Source of the DNA: Fonsecaea monophora
Lineage: Eukaryota; Ascomycota; Eurotiomycetes; Chaetothyriales; Herpotrichiellaceae
Direction of reading: 5' to 3'
DNA length: 64,000 bases
NCBI RefSeq assembly: GCF_001642475.1
Contig: NW_019174037.1
Location: 1-64,000 of the forward strand
In this document: positions 54,316 to 64,000 of the stretch, piece after piece
Numbering within the stretch: the first letter of the stretch is position 1
Layout: every line of letters starts with the position of its first letter
The notes under the pieces: generated by a model
Databases searched by the model: none
What the model saw: only the letters and a program-made list of their open reading frames with translations
What the model was told of the DNA's origin: nothing
Made by a program: the position numbers and the translations under genes

Positions 54316-56206
54316 ACGACAAGCATAGTGGTGACATGTTAGATTCCAGGATGTGATAATCAATACCCCCAAATGCTCCCCAGGTGGCACGAGTTCACCG
54401 ATCATCTCTTGTACTGAATAGATAAGAGTCTTTTTCTGTCTTCTTTGAATAGCTCATTAAAATCAAATATCATACTATTTTAATGCAAAGTGATACCTCA
54501 ATTTATCCAAGAGGAGTGCCATAATTCTATGCCGAGTACCTTGTCCTGGTGGATCATTCAGGAAAACTAGCCAGAAGCTTTGTATATCCTTCGACGCGTT
54601 CTTTCAACCTGGACATAATTATGTCTGATTCACCGTTCTCACATACGTAGTACGCCAACCACGTTACCCTAACGTGAGGGTAATAGTTCGTCCCCGAATG
54701 CTTTTCCCGTGCAGCAATATTATAGCCGACCACGTAGTATGAACCTCCCTGGGCTGGGCGATGTTCGCTACCGGCTCATGAACGACGCTCACTTGTTCAT
54801 GCTTTTTCTTTTACCGCCATGTTCTTTTTCTTTTCAAATTGGCGCCGGGATTGTTCTAAACACGCTTGTACATTTTACCCGGGCATGAATCTCCTTGACA
54901 AGAAATAATAGGCTAATAGGCTTCATCCTCGGTCGGAATAGTTTTCTTCGGGGAGATTGTCTCAGTTCAGCAGGTGTGAAGGATGTTTCTCAATCCATCA
55001 CAACGATGTACTATGACTTTTGGTACTGGAGGGTTTCATCGCACAGTGCCTAGCGAGCTAGGAGAAGGGATGTATGGAGGCATCCTTCTATAGAGTCCCA
55101 GTGAGTAAATCCCAACGCCAAGCGGTTCCCTCTGCTACTCGTATATCTCCAGTGGGGACAAGTCATAGAGGTACCGGTACAAAGGTTCAAAAATCACTTG
55201 TATATATGTTTTCTCTTTCCAAAATTCTGTCACGCAAAGACCCCCTTACTACAACAAGGGCGAGTACCGAGTTCGAATCCCGATTACGCCACATTCTGGA
55301 TCCTTTCAGGTCAAAACTAACCCCGGGTTAGCAGGCATCAGGACCCCGATTCGAATCCTCCCTCCTCCCTCCCTGCGAGATTTCAATCCTCGATTTGACA
55401 ACATCAATCTTGTAGTATAGAATTCGTAGTATAACCGGGCGAGAAAAACCAACCCGCAAGGGCGAGTTCTCCTTATCACAGACCAGTAGGTTGAGCTGCT
55501 CTGGGACAAGTTTTTGCCATTTTGGAGTGAGTCGGATGTTTTACTTTTGGCATTGTTAGAGCCATGAAGGGAGCACTTGAATTTTCGTCAGAGTAACTAG
55601 CAGCTGGCACTTGAGACGTGGGGAGGGGGCGTCAGGTTTATCTCCTGGGATTGATACACGGCTTGGAAGTCTTCGGTCCCCTAAATCGGCGGGCGTGATA
55701 CTAGTGTATTTGGGACGCTCGAGGTTACACACGTAGTTGAAATTGAGTAACAGACTGAAAAGAGAAGGCTGCTCTACATGACTTTTGCCATTCGCATTAA
55801 GATTATCTGAGTATACGCCTGTTCCATCGTAAAGGAGTGACATCGTTCCATTCCCATAACAATCAAGTCATTGATCTCGCTAGCTTCCACATTCCCCTCT
55901 TCTGACTGCTTTTGTGTCAAGATCCGCAAAGCTTGCCCTAGATTTAGTAGGAAATGGTGCATATCGTGCAGATGAGGGGTATATACAATAAAGAGATGCT
56001 TCTCAGTTCTTGATGCTGTATAACAGCTCTGCCATGCTTCCAAGCCTCTTTTTCAGAGACGTACAGAGGAAATCATCCCCAACATTCTGAGCTAATGTAG
56101 GTCTGCGGTGCGAGATTCAGTGGCAAGTCGGGTAGCACCGACGGCATCTCGGGGTCCAGTCGCCGAAGTTTCAACCTTAAGCGCCGTTGAGATGAGGTCT
56201 CGTTCC
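54316..56206. other. Intergenic 1.9 kb
   Basis: No supported gene. A minus-strand frame at 55774-56043 has an acceptable amino-acid composition but no Met start, domain or partner exon. A TTCGAATCC element near 55273-55283 resembles a tRNA T loop, without a foldable tRNA around it. Confidence 0.4.
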
Positions 56207-57415
56207 TCACGAAGTATGGGTCTGGCAATATTGGAAGTAGTTTTGGAGCTCCGGGAAGGTATCTGTGCCTGTCGCACTGCTGGCATATTGTTCAGAACAT
56301 GCACGACACTGAGTGAGAGCCTGTTGGAAAGTGGTGCTAGACGGACAGAGCAGGTCGAAAACCAATCCTACTGCCTGGCCAGCCTGACTTGCAGCATCGT
56401 AAATGCGGTAGCACTGTGCTGGGGCTGTTAGGAAGTTCTGTCGGCTTACAATCTCGGCGATCGGGTTGGCCATCAGTCCACGTCGAGGCATCTTAGGGGC
56501 CCATGTAGACGTGGGCTTGGGTAGAGGAGTAGTCGGGGCTGCGCTGGACCAGTCAGCCCAAGTGGTTGTTGTAGCCGGGGCCGGGCACAGTGGCTGGCCC
56601 AAGACATCGAAGATGGCGAAGCTGAGTCCAAAGTGCTGTGGGTTGAGGTGGAAGTAGCCCTGAGCTGGTTCTTCCCAAGCACACGTGGTATCGGTAGGAT
56701 TTGGCCACAATGAGCTGAGGTTCGCTGGCAAGAACAATTGAGGAACGGGTTTGCATTCTTCCGGAGCGCAAACATAGGTATCAGCCGGGGGATTTTGTTC
56801 CCAGTTGCAGCCAATCTGTGGAGGAGTACAGATGGTGCCAGGGGCACATCCCCACAGGTAATTGGTGGGTAGAGCAGCTTTGGGAGTATAAGTGGGGTTG
56901 ACAACCCTTGAGGTACACGTGACAAGGCCTGGGTATGTCGAGACAGTCTCTGTCGTGGCACTCACACTGACGACGGTGGTTGGGACAATATCTGTGATAG
57001 TGCTTGGTTGGACGCTCACAACGGTGCTCACGCTAACTATTGTTGTTGGGCTAACGATGGTTGTTGGTACGACCACGGTGGTCGGGCTAACGACGGTGGT
57101 GGTTTCAACGATTGTTGTAGCGCTGACAATGGTGGTTGGACTGACGATCGTGGTCGGCTGGACTGATATCTGAGTAGTTGTGTCGGTGATATAGACCGTG
57201 TCGGTTGTAGTGACTGTCACGTAGTCGGTCTCTGTGGAGTAAACGATCTTCTCTGTCGTGGTTGGCACATATTCTGTTGATACCGACCACACGGTAGAGT
57301 AGACAGTAGCACAGGAGCTTGAGCCCCAGCCGTCATCTCCGCCACTGCCGGCCTGGGCCATGGTGACAAGAAGAGAGGCGGCAAGACCGACAAGCTTCAG
57401 CCTCATCACGTCCAT
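56207..57415 (-). CDS. Secreted Thr/Val-rich repeat wall protein
   Basis: A 402-residue single-exon protein with an N-terminal signal peptide (MRLKLVGLAASLLVTMAQA, after an alternative upstream Met at 57415). Residues about 40-160 are an array of short Thr/Val/Ser units of the type TTIVSPTT, TTVVSPTT and TTVVSV, expected to be heavily O-mannosylated and extended, as in fungal adhesins. Residues about 165-265 form a cysteine-containing region (TICTPPQIGCNWEQNPP, TYVCAPEECKPVP) also seen in fungal extracellular proteins. The C-terminus holds more cysteines and ends hydrophilic (QTHTS), so a GPI anchor is not evident. It is a probable cell-wall or secreted surface protein of unknown partner. No enzyme domain is visible. 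Confidence 0.8.
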   Translation of the reverse strand: MDVMRLKLVGLAASLLVTMAQAGSGGDDGWGSSSCATVYSTVWSVSTEYVPTTTEKIVYSTETDYVTVTTTDTVYITDTTTQISVQPTTIVSPTTIVSATTIVETTTVVSPTTVVVPTTIVSPTTIVSVSTVVSVQPSTITDIVPTTVVSVSATTETVSTYPGLVTCTSRVVNPTYTPKAALPTNYLWGCAPGTICTPPQIGCNWEQNPPADTYVCAPEECKPVPQLFLPANLSSLWPNPTDTTCAWEEPAQGYFHLNPQHFGLSFAIFDVLGQPLCPAPATTTTWADWSSAAPTTPLPKPTSTWAPKMPRRGLMANPIAEIVSRQNFLTAPAQCYRIYDAASQAGQAVGLVFDLLCPSSTTFQQALTQCRACSEQYASSATGTDTFPELQNYFQYCQTHTS

Positions 57416-60147
57416 ATTGAGATGAGCGAATGTACAACGAATGACGGAATAGCGACAGCGAGGCAGAGGAGATCTCTGAAGGAAGAAGAACGCGAGGAAA
57501 TCCTGGGAGTCAATCCATACCTTGTCTGATATATGAGATTTGCAGGTCCTGTCCTGTTCCTGTTCAGTCCCGCGTCATAACTACCACAATGGGCGGTGTC
57601 CCCACGGAAGCGATGCTACCTAGTACCGACAGATCAATGGCTTGCATATCGGGCAAAGTAGAGCGGGCCAGCGTTGGGCCGTGCAAGTGCACGTGTACGA
57701 GGCCTACAAGTAGTGAACTATTTTCACCAACCCCTGCTGGGACTATTGTCTTGAGGCAGCCACCGACTGCGGGACGGGATCAAACCTGCTTTGGCATAGC
57801 AAATGACGAGGAGCTTGGACCCCAAAAGGCCGCCAATCGATAAAATATCTATGATGCTTGGAGGAGGCTGCAGTTCTCACTCGGCGGGCTGAAGTCCGCA
57901 GTTTGTAAGAGGTCCAGCAAAAGCGATTGAGCGCAATGATTTGAGTACGTATCCTGAGTCCTCCATCTTGGTCACTTGGATCTGAAGAACGCAGATAGTA
58001 TTTGGGGGCGTATTTCGAGTAGCTGCTCGCAGTGTTCGGCTGGAGGTGGAAGAAGCGGACACGGCTGTGGACTTGTGTTACACAAGAATTATCCCTGATC
58101 ACAACGGACAAAGCTACCAATTAATCTAAGCCCTAAACTCAAGACTTCGAAAGACGGACAAATGCCGAAGAAAGACACCATAACTATTTAGAGCCTGGCT
58201 CGCGGAATGGATCCACCTGGGGCGTTGAGAAGGTGGTTGGGATGAGGCTGAGAATGCCCAGTAGAGTATGGCTGCGGAGAAAAACCACAAGCCAGTGGAC
58301 GCTGGTGTGGTGTGAGACGGGACTTTTTCTTTTCTCTCTAAAAAATATTGTTCGCTTTCGAAGGGTCGCTTAGAGTAGTCAATCCCCCGAGCCCATGCAC
58401 AAATGCAAGCCTCTGTGCTATTCAGTCGGAGGGCTCTGGCCCGGCTCTCGAAGCGACTGCAGCGAAAGGCGGGGAGGCAAAAGGTCCGAGTCGTGGCGGA
58501 AGGACGCATGCACAGGGTTGGATTTCCCCTCCTAACTGCGAGTTGTTCGAAAAACCACCGTCTGTGCATCGCGCTCTTCATTCATGTTACCAGCGGCAAT
58601 AAGCTGAGATGGATGCGGAGGACTCCCGTGTTTCGTACGGGTAGGCTTCTCAGGCGGCGCCGAAAGGATGCTGACAGGTTCTAGTCGTCAGCCTGATGAT
58701 GGAGCCTGATGGAGTAGGTAGAAAAGACTTTTTGCTGGTAGAATCGCCGCAGCGCAGCAGTCCGAGTAAGTGGAGGCTAGCGACGGTGAGGTAATAGCGT
58801 GGGTAGCCAACAGCGCAGCACCAGGCACCGGAAAGGTGGTGAGGTGGCTCCCTACAATACGAGGCCCCCCGCCTAAACCACTTGCACCCAGATGCGTTCT
58901 CAGCTCCGGGCCCAGCGGTTGCCTAGACCCCAAGATCGGCAAAGTCAACGGCACATCAAGCTTGACAGCGAATAACTGCTTCACCTGGCAGCGAAGTCGT
59001 CGCCGCCCTGTGCCGTCCCGTGCGGGGGCGCCAAACGCTATTCGCAGCCACACAGCCAACATTGGCAGTGAACAGCGCACTTCAACCTCACAACCAAACC
59101 ATCCTTGAACCCCATGTCAGTGTGGATGCGTCCTACGAACCGAAGAGGCAACCCATCACCTTACACTTCGGTACCTGTCAGCAGTGGATTGACTCTCTCG
59201 CGTACTGGTCTCCCACAAGAGGAGGAAAATGGAAAAGGGAGGAGATGGCTCTCCTAGTAGCGCACAAGAGGAGGGAAACGGAGGAAGGTTGAAGGAATGG
59301 GCTCTTACTACTCGAGGCGATGCACGATCTTTTACATGGCGATGAGGCTGAGCCCTATCCTGCAGTTCGAGCATCATTCTACCGCATCCTTCCAAATCAC
59401 CACAATGGTTCTGGTCTCTGCTTTGTCATTGATTATTATTGTCCGAGGAGCTCTCTTCACCAAACCAAGCTGTGGGGGCTATATTGTTACTTGTCTCTGC
59501 AAGGACCATCTTTTTCTGGTGCAAGCAAGCCGACCAACTCCAATCGATGCAACCCAGTCGAAGGGCTTAGCTTGCCCCAGCCTTCCTTTCCTGCCCGCCC
59601 TCGCGGCCTCGGGCTCAGTGCATGCAGTGAGCATCCTTGCTTGTTCCAAGATACCCTTGCAACAGTCTGCTTGCGATGCCAAATCTGGTAGGCTCATTCT
59701 TGCGCCCAACCTCCCGTCTTTTTGTGTCTTTCCCTCTGTCTTCCGGGTGTGGAGACGTCGCTTGTAAGGCTTCCTCAACCTTGGGCCTGAGACCACCCAC
59801 CTCTTATGCACGAGCGAAGGGCCCCTTGCCTACCACGGTCTGGATCATCGCTATTCCAAGATGTCTGTGGATGGTTTTTCGAGAAGACATTCCAAGTCTG
59901 AATCCGCTGGCTCTCCGATACCTTCGCCACAAACTAGACTCTGCTAGCCGACGTGCCATTGCCGCAGGGACCACGATCATCTGAGCCGGTCATGTCCTGT
60001 AGTAGTGGGAAACTCCCGACTTGCACGTTCAACTTCTTTTGCAACTGATGGAAGGCCGTATCTATAGCCTGGGGGAAGACCTGAGCCTCATGGTCCAATT
60101 TTGAACTCTGCTCGGTACATTTGAGGTTTCGAATCCATCCAGCAGCC
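57416..60147. other. Intergenic 2.7 kb
   Basis: Nothing I can support as a gene. Frames at 58126-58684, 58688-59108 and 59297-59811 have basic or random composition, overlap on both strands and lack domains. This is probably regulatory DNA of the flanking divergent genes, possibly with an unrecognised non-coding RNA. Confidence 0.45.
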
Positions 60148-62516
60148 ATGTTGTCCATACTGCATTACGGCGCGTGGGTACTCACCCTCGCTGGCGTTGT
60201 TCTATGTGATCATAACTCTAGCAACATAGGTCTCTGGGACAGGCCGAGAGTTGCTTTGATCAGAGACAATGTGTATCTTGAAGGTGGTTATATGCAAACC
60301 GGGGTGTATACCAACGGTGTTTGGGATTCATTGGAGTCTTCTACCTCCTCTCAGGGCTTTTTGTACAAGCTCAGCCTGCATGAGCCGTTTGATACCACCA
60401 AGGCCAACCCTGCGATATTCCAATCTATCAACGAGGGGCCGCTCAGCAACTACTACCTCGATGGATATATGTTCGCCGACTACGATGAGTTTTACGCTTA
60501 TGGGTAAATTTCCCGCACCCTGTCGTATGGCGTTGTGAAGTTGACACTTTCTCAAGGGGCATGTACTACGTTTCCGGGGACACCGTCACAGACCGGACAG
60601 TGAGCGTTCCTCTGTACGACATCCCGCCGGATTCGAATGTCGTGGCAGGCGTTCCAAATATCGCGTATTCGCCTGAGAGTGGGAGTTTTATTAAAGACAT
60701 AACCAACGGTGCGGGAGCCAACGCTCCAAGTGAGAACCTCAGCTTCTACTTCAGTGGGAAGTACAATGCAGATGGCACAGCCTTCTCTTATTTCCTCCCA
60801 CCAAAGGACTATTCTCCATGGCTCATCAAGGTGGACACCAAGCTTCAAGGACATGCGGACTGGTCGCGAGAGGACTTAACACTTAGTAACATCACACTAC
60901 GCTCCGAGGGTGCTCTTGTCTGGATTCCTGCTTCGACTCAAGGACTGCTGATTGCGATTGGAGGTGTCGTCTATCCTGCAGATTTGAATGGATACCTCAA
61001 GACAGACAACACAACAGACATCACGGTTGCTCAGAGCTTTTTGACTGAATTTCCCGTTTACGATATCGGATCCAGTACTTGGAGTATTCAACCGATTAAC
61101 CCAGGATCTGAAATCCCCGATGGCCCACTGGCGCAATTCTGCACCGTTGTCGCTTCCAGCGCCGACTATTCTCACCATGAGATCTTCGTCTATGGAGGGT
61201 GGGACAGCAATGGGGGCCCGGCATCCGGCGAAGTGTGGATTTTGAGCGTGCCCTCCTTTACATGGATCAGGGCAAACACTGATGGAGCTGGAACACACAA
61301 AAGACAAGGTCATGTCTGCGTATCTCCATACCCCGACCAAATGATGGTTATTGGCGGAACGGGAGACTTTGGTGCCGGGCTGGACAGCAACAACAGTGTC
61401 GACGTCTTCAATCTGAACGACCTGACCTGGACAGGTAAATACGATCCCGAAGTTCATGATGATTACAAACCCGCTGCGACTGTGGCCAGTGTCATCTCTG
61501 CGACGCCGACTGCCAGCGGGATGCCTTCTCTGGTTGCCGGCTGGTTCGACAAGGCATATAACAAGGACCTGATCAGAACGTGGGCACCCTACAATGCAAC
61601 CTCTAGCACTTCAACGAATACCCCTACTGCCACGCCCACCGAGAGTCCGTCATCACACAAGGACAGGGACTGGGTGGTTCCAGTTGCTGTCACGGTCCCC
61701 GTTGTGGTTGGCGTTGCTTTCTTTGCTGGTCTCATCTTCTTCTGCTGCCGAAGGGCAAGAAGGGACCAACAAAAGCAAGAGGACTCTTATGCGCACAACA
61801 GAAAGAGCGGTATCTTGTCCTGGATACGGTCGACGCCTTCAGCTGTGCCTGGGAAAGACATTGGAACTGAGTCATCGGTCACTGAGGTAGAACGTCCCCA
61901 TTCTCCAACACCCATGATCCAAACAGCTCCTCATGAACTTCCGGCGGAGTATTTTCTCAGCAAAGACCCGGGAAGTAACCCGGACCGCTGGTCGTCATCC
62001 ACGCCTGTGCGGTCACCAAGAGGTGAATACGACGGCCCCGTCGAAGGCCCAAACACTGAGGTGCACGAGGTCCATGGGTCTTCTCGAATCACGCGTCCTG
62101 ATGACATCAATTATGATATTCGTAATATGACCATGTACCCGCCTAGTTTCGTCAGCGGTGGCCAGAACAGGCCTACGGGCACCTCTTCGGTCTCACAATC
62201 CGGCGATTCCAACTCTCCTGCATCACCAAATACCACGTCAGTAGGCGTCGCAAGCGCTGGTTTCGCGCCCATTCCCGAGGGCGAAATGGCGCTGGGGAAT
62301 GAGCACATCTCAGGCTTCGACAGGGCAATCTCCCCCATTGATCGACGGGAGTCGAGGCCGACGCATGATCGCAAGGCCTCTGATGTCAGCAGTGCTTCTT
62401 CGCTGCCGTCTCCGGACGTTGAGGATCACTCCGCGGTCGCGAACAGACCAAGAGCCTCACGAAGCGTCTCCGGTGGCGATGTCGACATCGGCGAGGAAGG
62501 AATTCGCACGATATAA
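60148..62516 (+). CDS. Kelch-repeat single-pass membrane protein
   Basis: Two exons (60148-60503 and 60557-62516) give 771 residues. An N-terminal signal peptide (MLSILHYGAWVLTLAGVVLC) precedes an extracellular Kelch-type beta-propeller: VYLEGGYMQTGVY, LIAIGGVVYPADL, IFVYGGWDSNGG and MMVIGGTGDFGAG mark successive blades. After a Thr/Ser/Pro linker with STSTNTPTATPTESP comes one membrane helix (VPVAVTVPVVVGVAFFAGLI) and a basic stop-transfer CCRRARRDQQK. The roughly 260-residue cytoplasmic tail is rich in Ser and Pro, with many SP sites and repeated RRESRP/DRKASDV segments suggestive of phosphorylation. This architecture is widespread in filamentous fungi and poorly characterised; a cell-surface sensing or polarity role is a guess. 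Confidence 0.87.
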
Positions 62517-63352
62517 TACTGCGTCTACGTCGACAGGAGAGTTGCGAAGCGCTTCCCTCTTCAGAAATAGTATCCTCGTTGAGTATCACGGGATTTTCAT
62601 GGACATGTTTTCTTTCCCTTTTTTTTTAATGACGGGATGACATAGGTACGGGAGGGATTGCAGCAAACGATTTGACAACTAAACAGCCATTATGATTTTC
62701 CAGGCCGACGGTCTCGAAGCTCAGATTTAACAAGCACATAGAGCGATCGAGACTTCGAGTCTCATTAATAGTGGGAGAATAATATCCATCCACAAACAGG
62801 TTTTTCTCAGCGTGCATTGACCGTTGGCTCTCAAACCACAGAATATGTGCTTCTAAACCTCGTCCTATCAAGCGTCGACCTTTGGGGGAAAGCCATTCTG
62901 GGTCACCAATTTGTCTTCCTAAAGCGTGCTCTGTTGGATATTACCCAGTTCAAGTCCAACCTTTTTAGTTACTCTAGCCTACAACTTCGTCTAGATCAAT
63001 TTGCTTCGTCTGATATGTTTGTGTCTCCGACATCCATTGTGAATTTTCGATCTGTAAGCAAGAATTGAGGGTATAAGTACCTTGAATTGGCACGTCATGG
63101 TATATACTTCTTCATAGGGTATTTCTTTGTATTTGCTGTGGCTGATTGACCAAGTACAGCCTCAAGGGGTGTTGGTTCGAGGGAGGTAAGGCTGTCAATG
63201 CAAGCTCTCTCTTTACAAGGCTGAAGTCTGTACTTGGACAGCCTTGGCTTGTTTGCCACTTTTGTCCCAAAGTTTGACCGCATGCATCATTCCCTGGTCG
63301 TGGCCGACGTGATGCTCAGAATCAGAAAATACTGCACGCAACCAGCGCCGAC
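62517..63352. other. Intergenic, upstream of splicing-factor gene
   Basis: No gene seen. Short A/T-rich stretches near 62610-62640 probably include the 3' end of the Kelch gene transcript. Confidence 0.45.
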
Positions 63353-64000
63353 ATGGCCGAAGAAGATCATCGCTCGACAGAGGGCATATATACCGGTCTC
63401 CCTCTCGACCCATCCGCGTTCGATAGTGACCCCCGAATCTCTTGGTCGAAACTCGACAACAAGTTCATCCTCGAAACCGACGAGGGCAACGAGTTCGAAT
63501 GGGACACTGCTCTGAAAAGATGGATACCAGTGGTAGGCAAATTCGCAACATGAGACCTTCGAGAATATATACCGCGCCCTCCATGATTTCCACAACATTC
63601 TTGCACTACGGTGTCAGGAACAGATTCTAACCTGCTCCATATTGTTGTCCTTTCGTTATAGCTGGACCAGTCCCTGTTGGACCAACAAGGTGAAATCTAC
63701 AAGGTTGCAGGTGTCGACGAGGATGCGACAACCACCTCACAGAAGAAGAAACGGAAACAGCCAAACGGCGATGAGGTACGCATGCCCAGGGACCTCACAA
63801 ACAGACGCTAAATCCAGCTGTTATCAGTCCGGCAACAAGTCCAAAAAGCCTCGAGTCAATACTGCCGTCTACGTGACTTCGATACCTCTCGATGCCGACC
63901 AAGAAGAGATCCAACATGTCTTTTCCAAATGTGGTGTCATCGCAGAAGAGATCGACTCTGGAAAACCACGAATCAAGATGTACGAGGATGACAAGGGCCA
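63353..64000 (+). CDS. Cus2/TatSF1-like splicing factor, 5' part (cut by window end)
   Basis: Three exons are visible (63353-63532, 63662-63775, 63828 to the window end). The N-terminus MAEEDHRSTEGIYTGLPLDP leads into a short segment typical of the U2-snRNP-associated factor Cus2/HTATSF1: KFILETDEGNEFEWD, then ALKRWIPV, which after splicing continues LDQSLLDQQGEIYKVAGVDE. A basic lysine-rich stretch (QKKKRKQ) follows. The first RRM begins with NTAVYVTSIPLDADQEEIQH and continues FSKCGVIAEEIDSG up to the edge. The protein should help U2 snRNA adopt the conformation needed for spliceosome assembly in the nucleus. The second RRM and C-terminus lie outside the window. Confidence 0.85.

Noticed and set aside
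55255..55300. tRNA T-arm-like TTCGAATCC
   Set aside because: The flanking bases do not form a T stem, and no D arm or anticodon arm could be found upstream.
55774..56043. Minus-strand open frame with protein-like composition
   Set aside because: It lacks an ATG at its start, a recognisable domain and adjacent exons; upstream is closed by a stop.
58126..59811. Cluster of 90-156-codon frames in both orientations
   Set aside because: GC-rich DNA gives chance open frames; none has family features and they contradict one another in strand.

Overview
The window is nuclear DNA of a filamentous ascomycete (Pezizomycotina; Eurotiomycete-like gene content is my guess). Genes carry short 41-95 bp GT...AG introns, and there are Zn2Cys6 regulators, an SskB-type MAPKKK, a UstYa-family (DUF3328) protein and A/T-rich repeats with the dinucleotide footprint of repeat-induced point mutation (RIP). 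I assembled exons by eye from splice signals, reading frame and family conservation, so intron borders are inferences that happen to close in frame.

Layout. 1-1195 is RIP-degraded repeat DNA with a 120-bp tandem repeat. 1371-2513 is a P450 pseudogene with five in-frame stops, one at the haem-cysteine codon. 3330-5126 is a siderophore transporter. 5640-7520 is a second RIP-degraded island. 7852-30969 is a dense metabolic region: acetoacetate-decarboxylase-like protein, AzgA purine permease, acyl-CoA thioesterase, secreted SMP-30-type lactonase, AidB-like acyl-CoA dehydrogenase, acetoacetyl-CoA-synthetase-like ligase, Zn2Cys6 regulator, amino-acid permease, flavin amine oxidase, a second Zn2Cys6 regulator and L-lactate dehydrogenase. 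Three of these enzymes end in peroxisomal PTS1-type tripeptides (AKL, PRL, SHL), which suggests a peroxisomal catabolic cluster.

31980-34892 is the most interesting part. A UstYa-family oxidase-like protein, rebuilt from five exons, is divergent from a secreted, highly repetitive protein with Kex2-type dibasic sites. This is the two-gene signature of a fungal ribosomally made, post-translationally modified peptide (RiPP, dikaritin-like) locus. I do not recognise the repeat sequences as a known product. A POT-family peptide transporter 2.2 kb away (37088-39339) carries two frameshifts.

40241 onward is mostly housekeeping and signalling: peroxisomal acyl-CoA oxidase (SKL end), long-chain-base kinase, SskB MAPKKK of the osmostress pathway, an ammonium permease with a cluster of five GATA-factor sites upstream, a Thr/Val-rich secreted wall protein, a Kelch-type membrane protein, and the 5' part of a Cus2/TatSF1-like splicing factor cut by the window end. 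No rRNA, convincing tRNA or CRISPR was seen.
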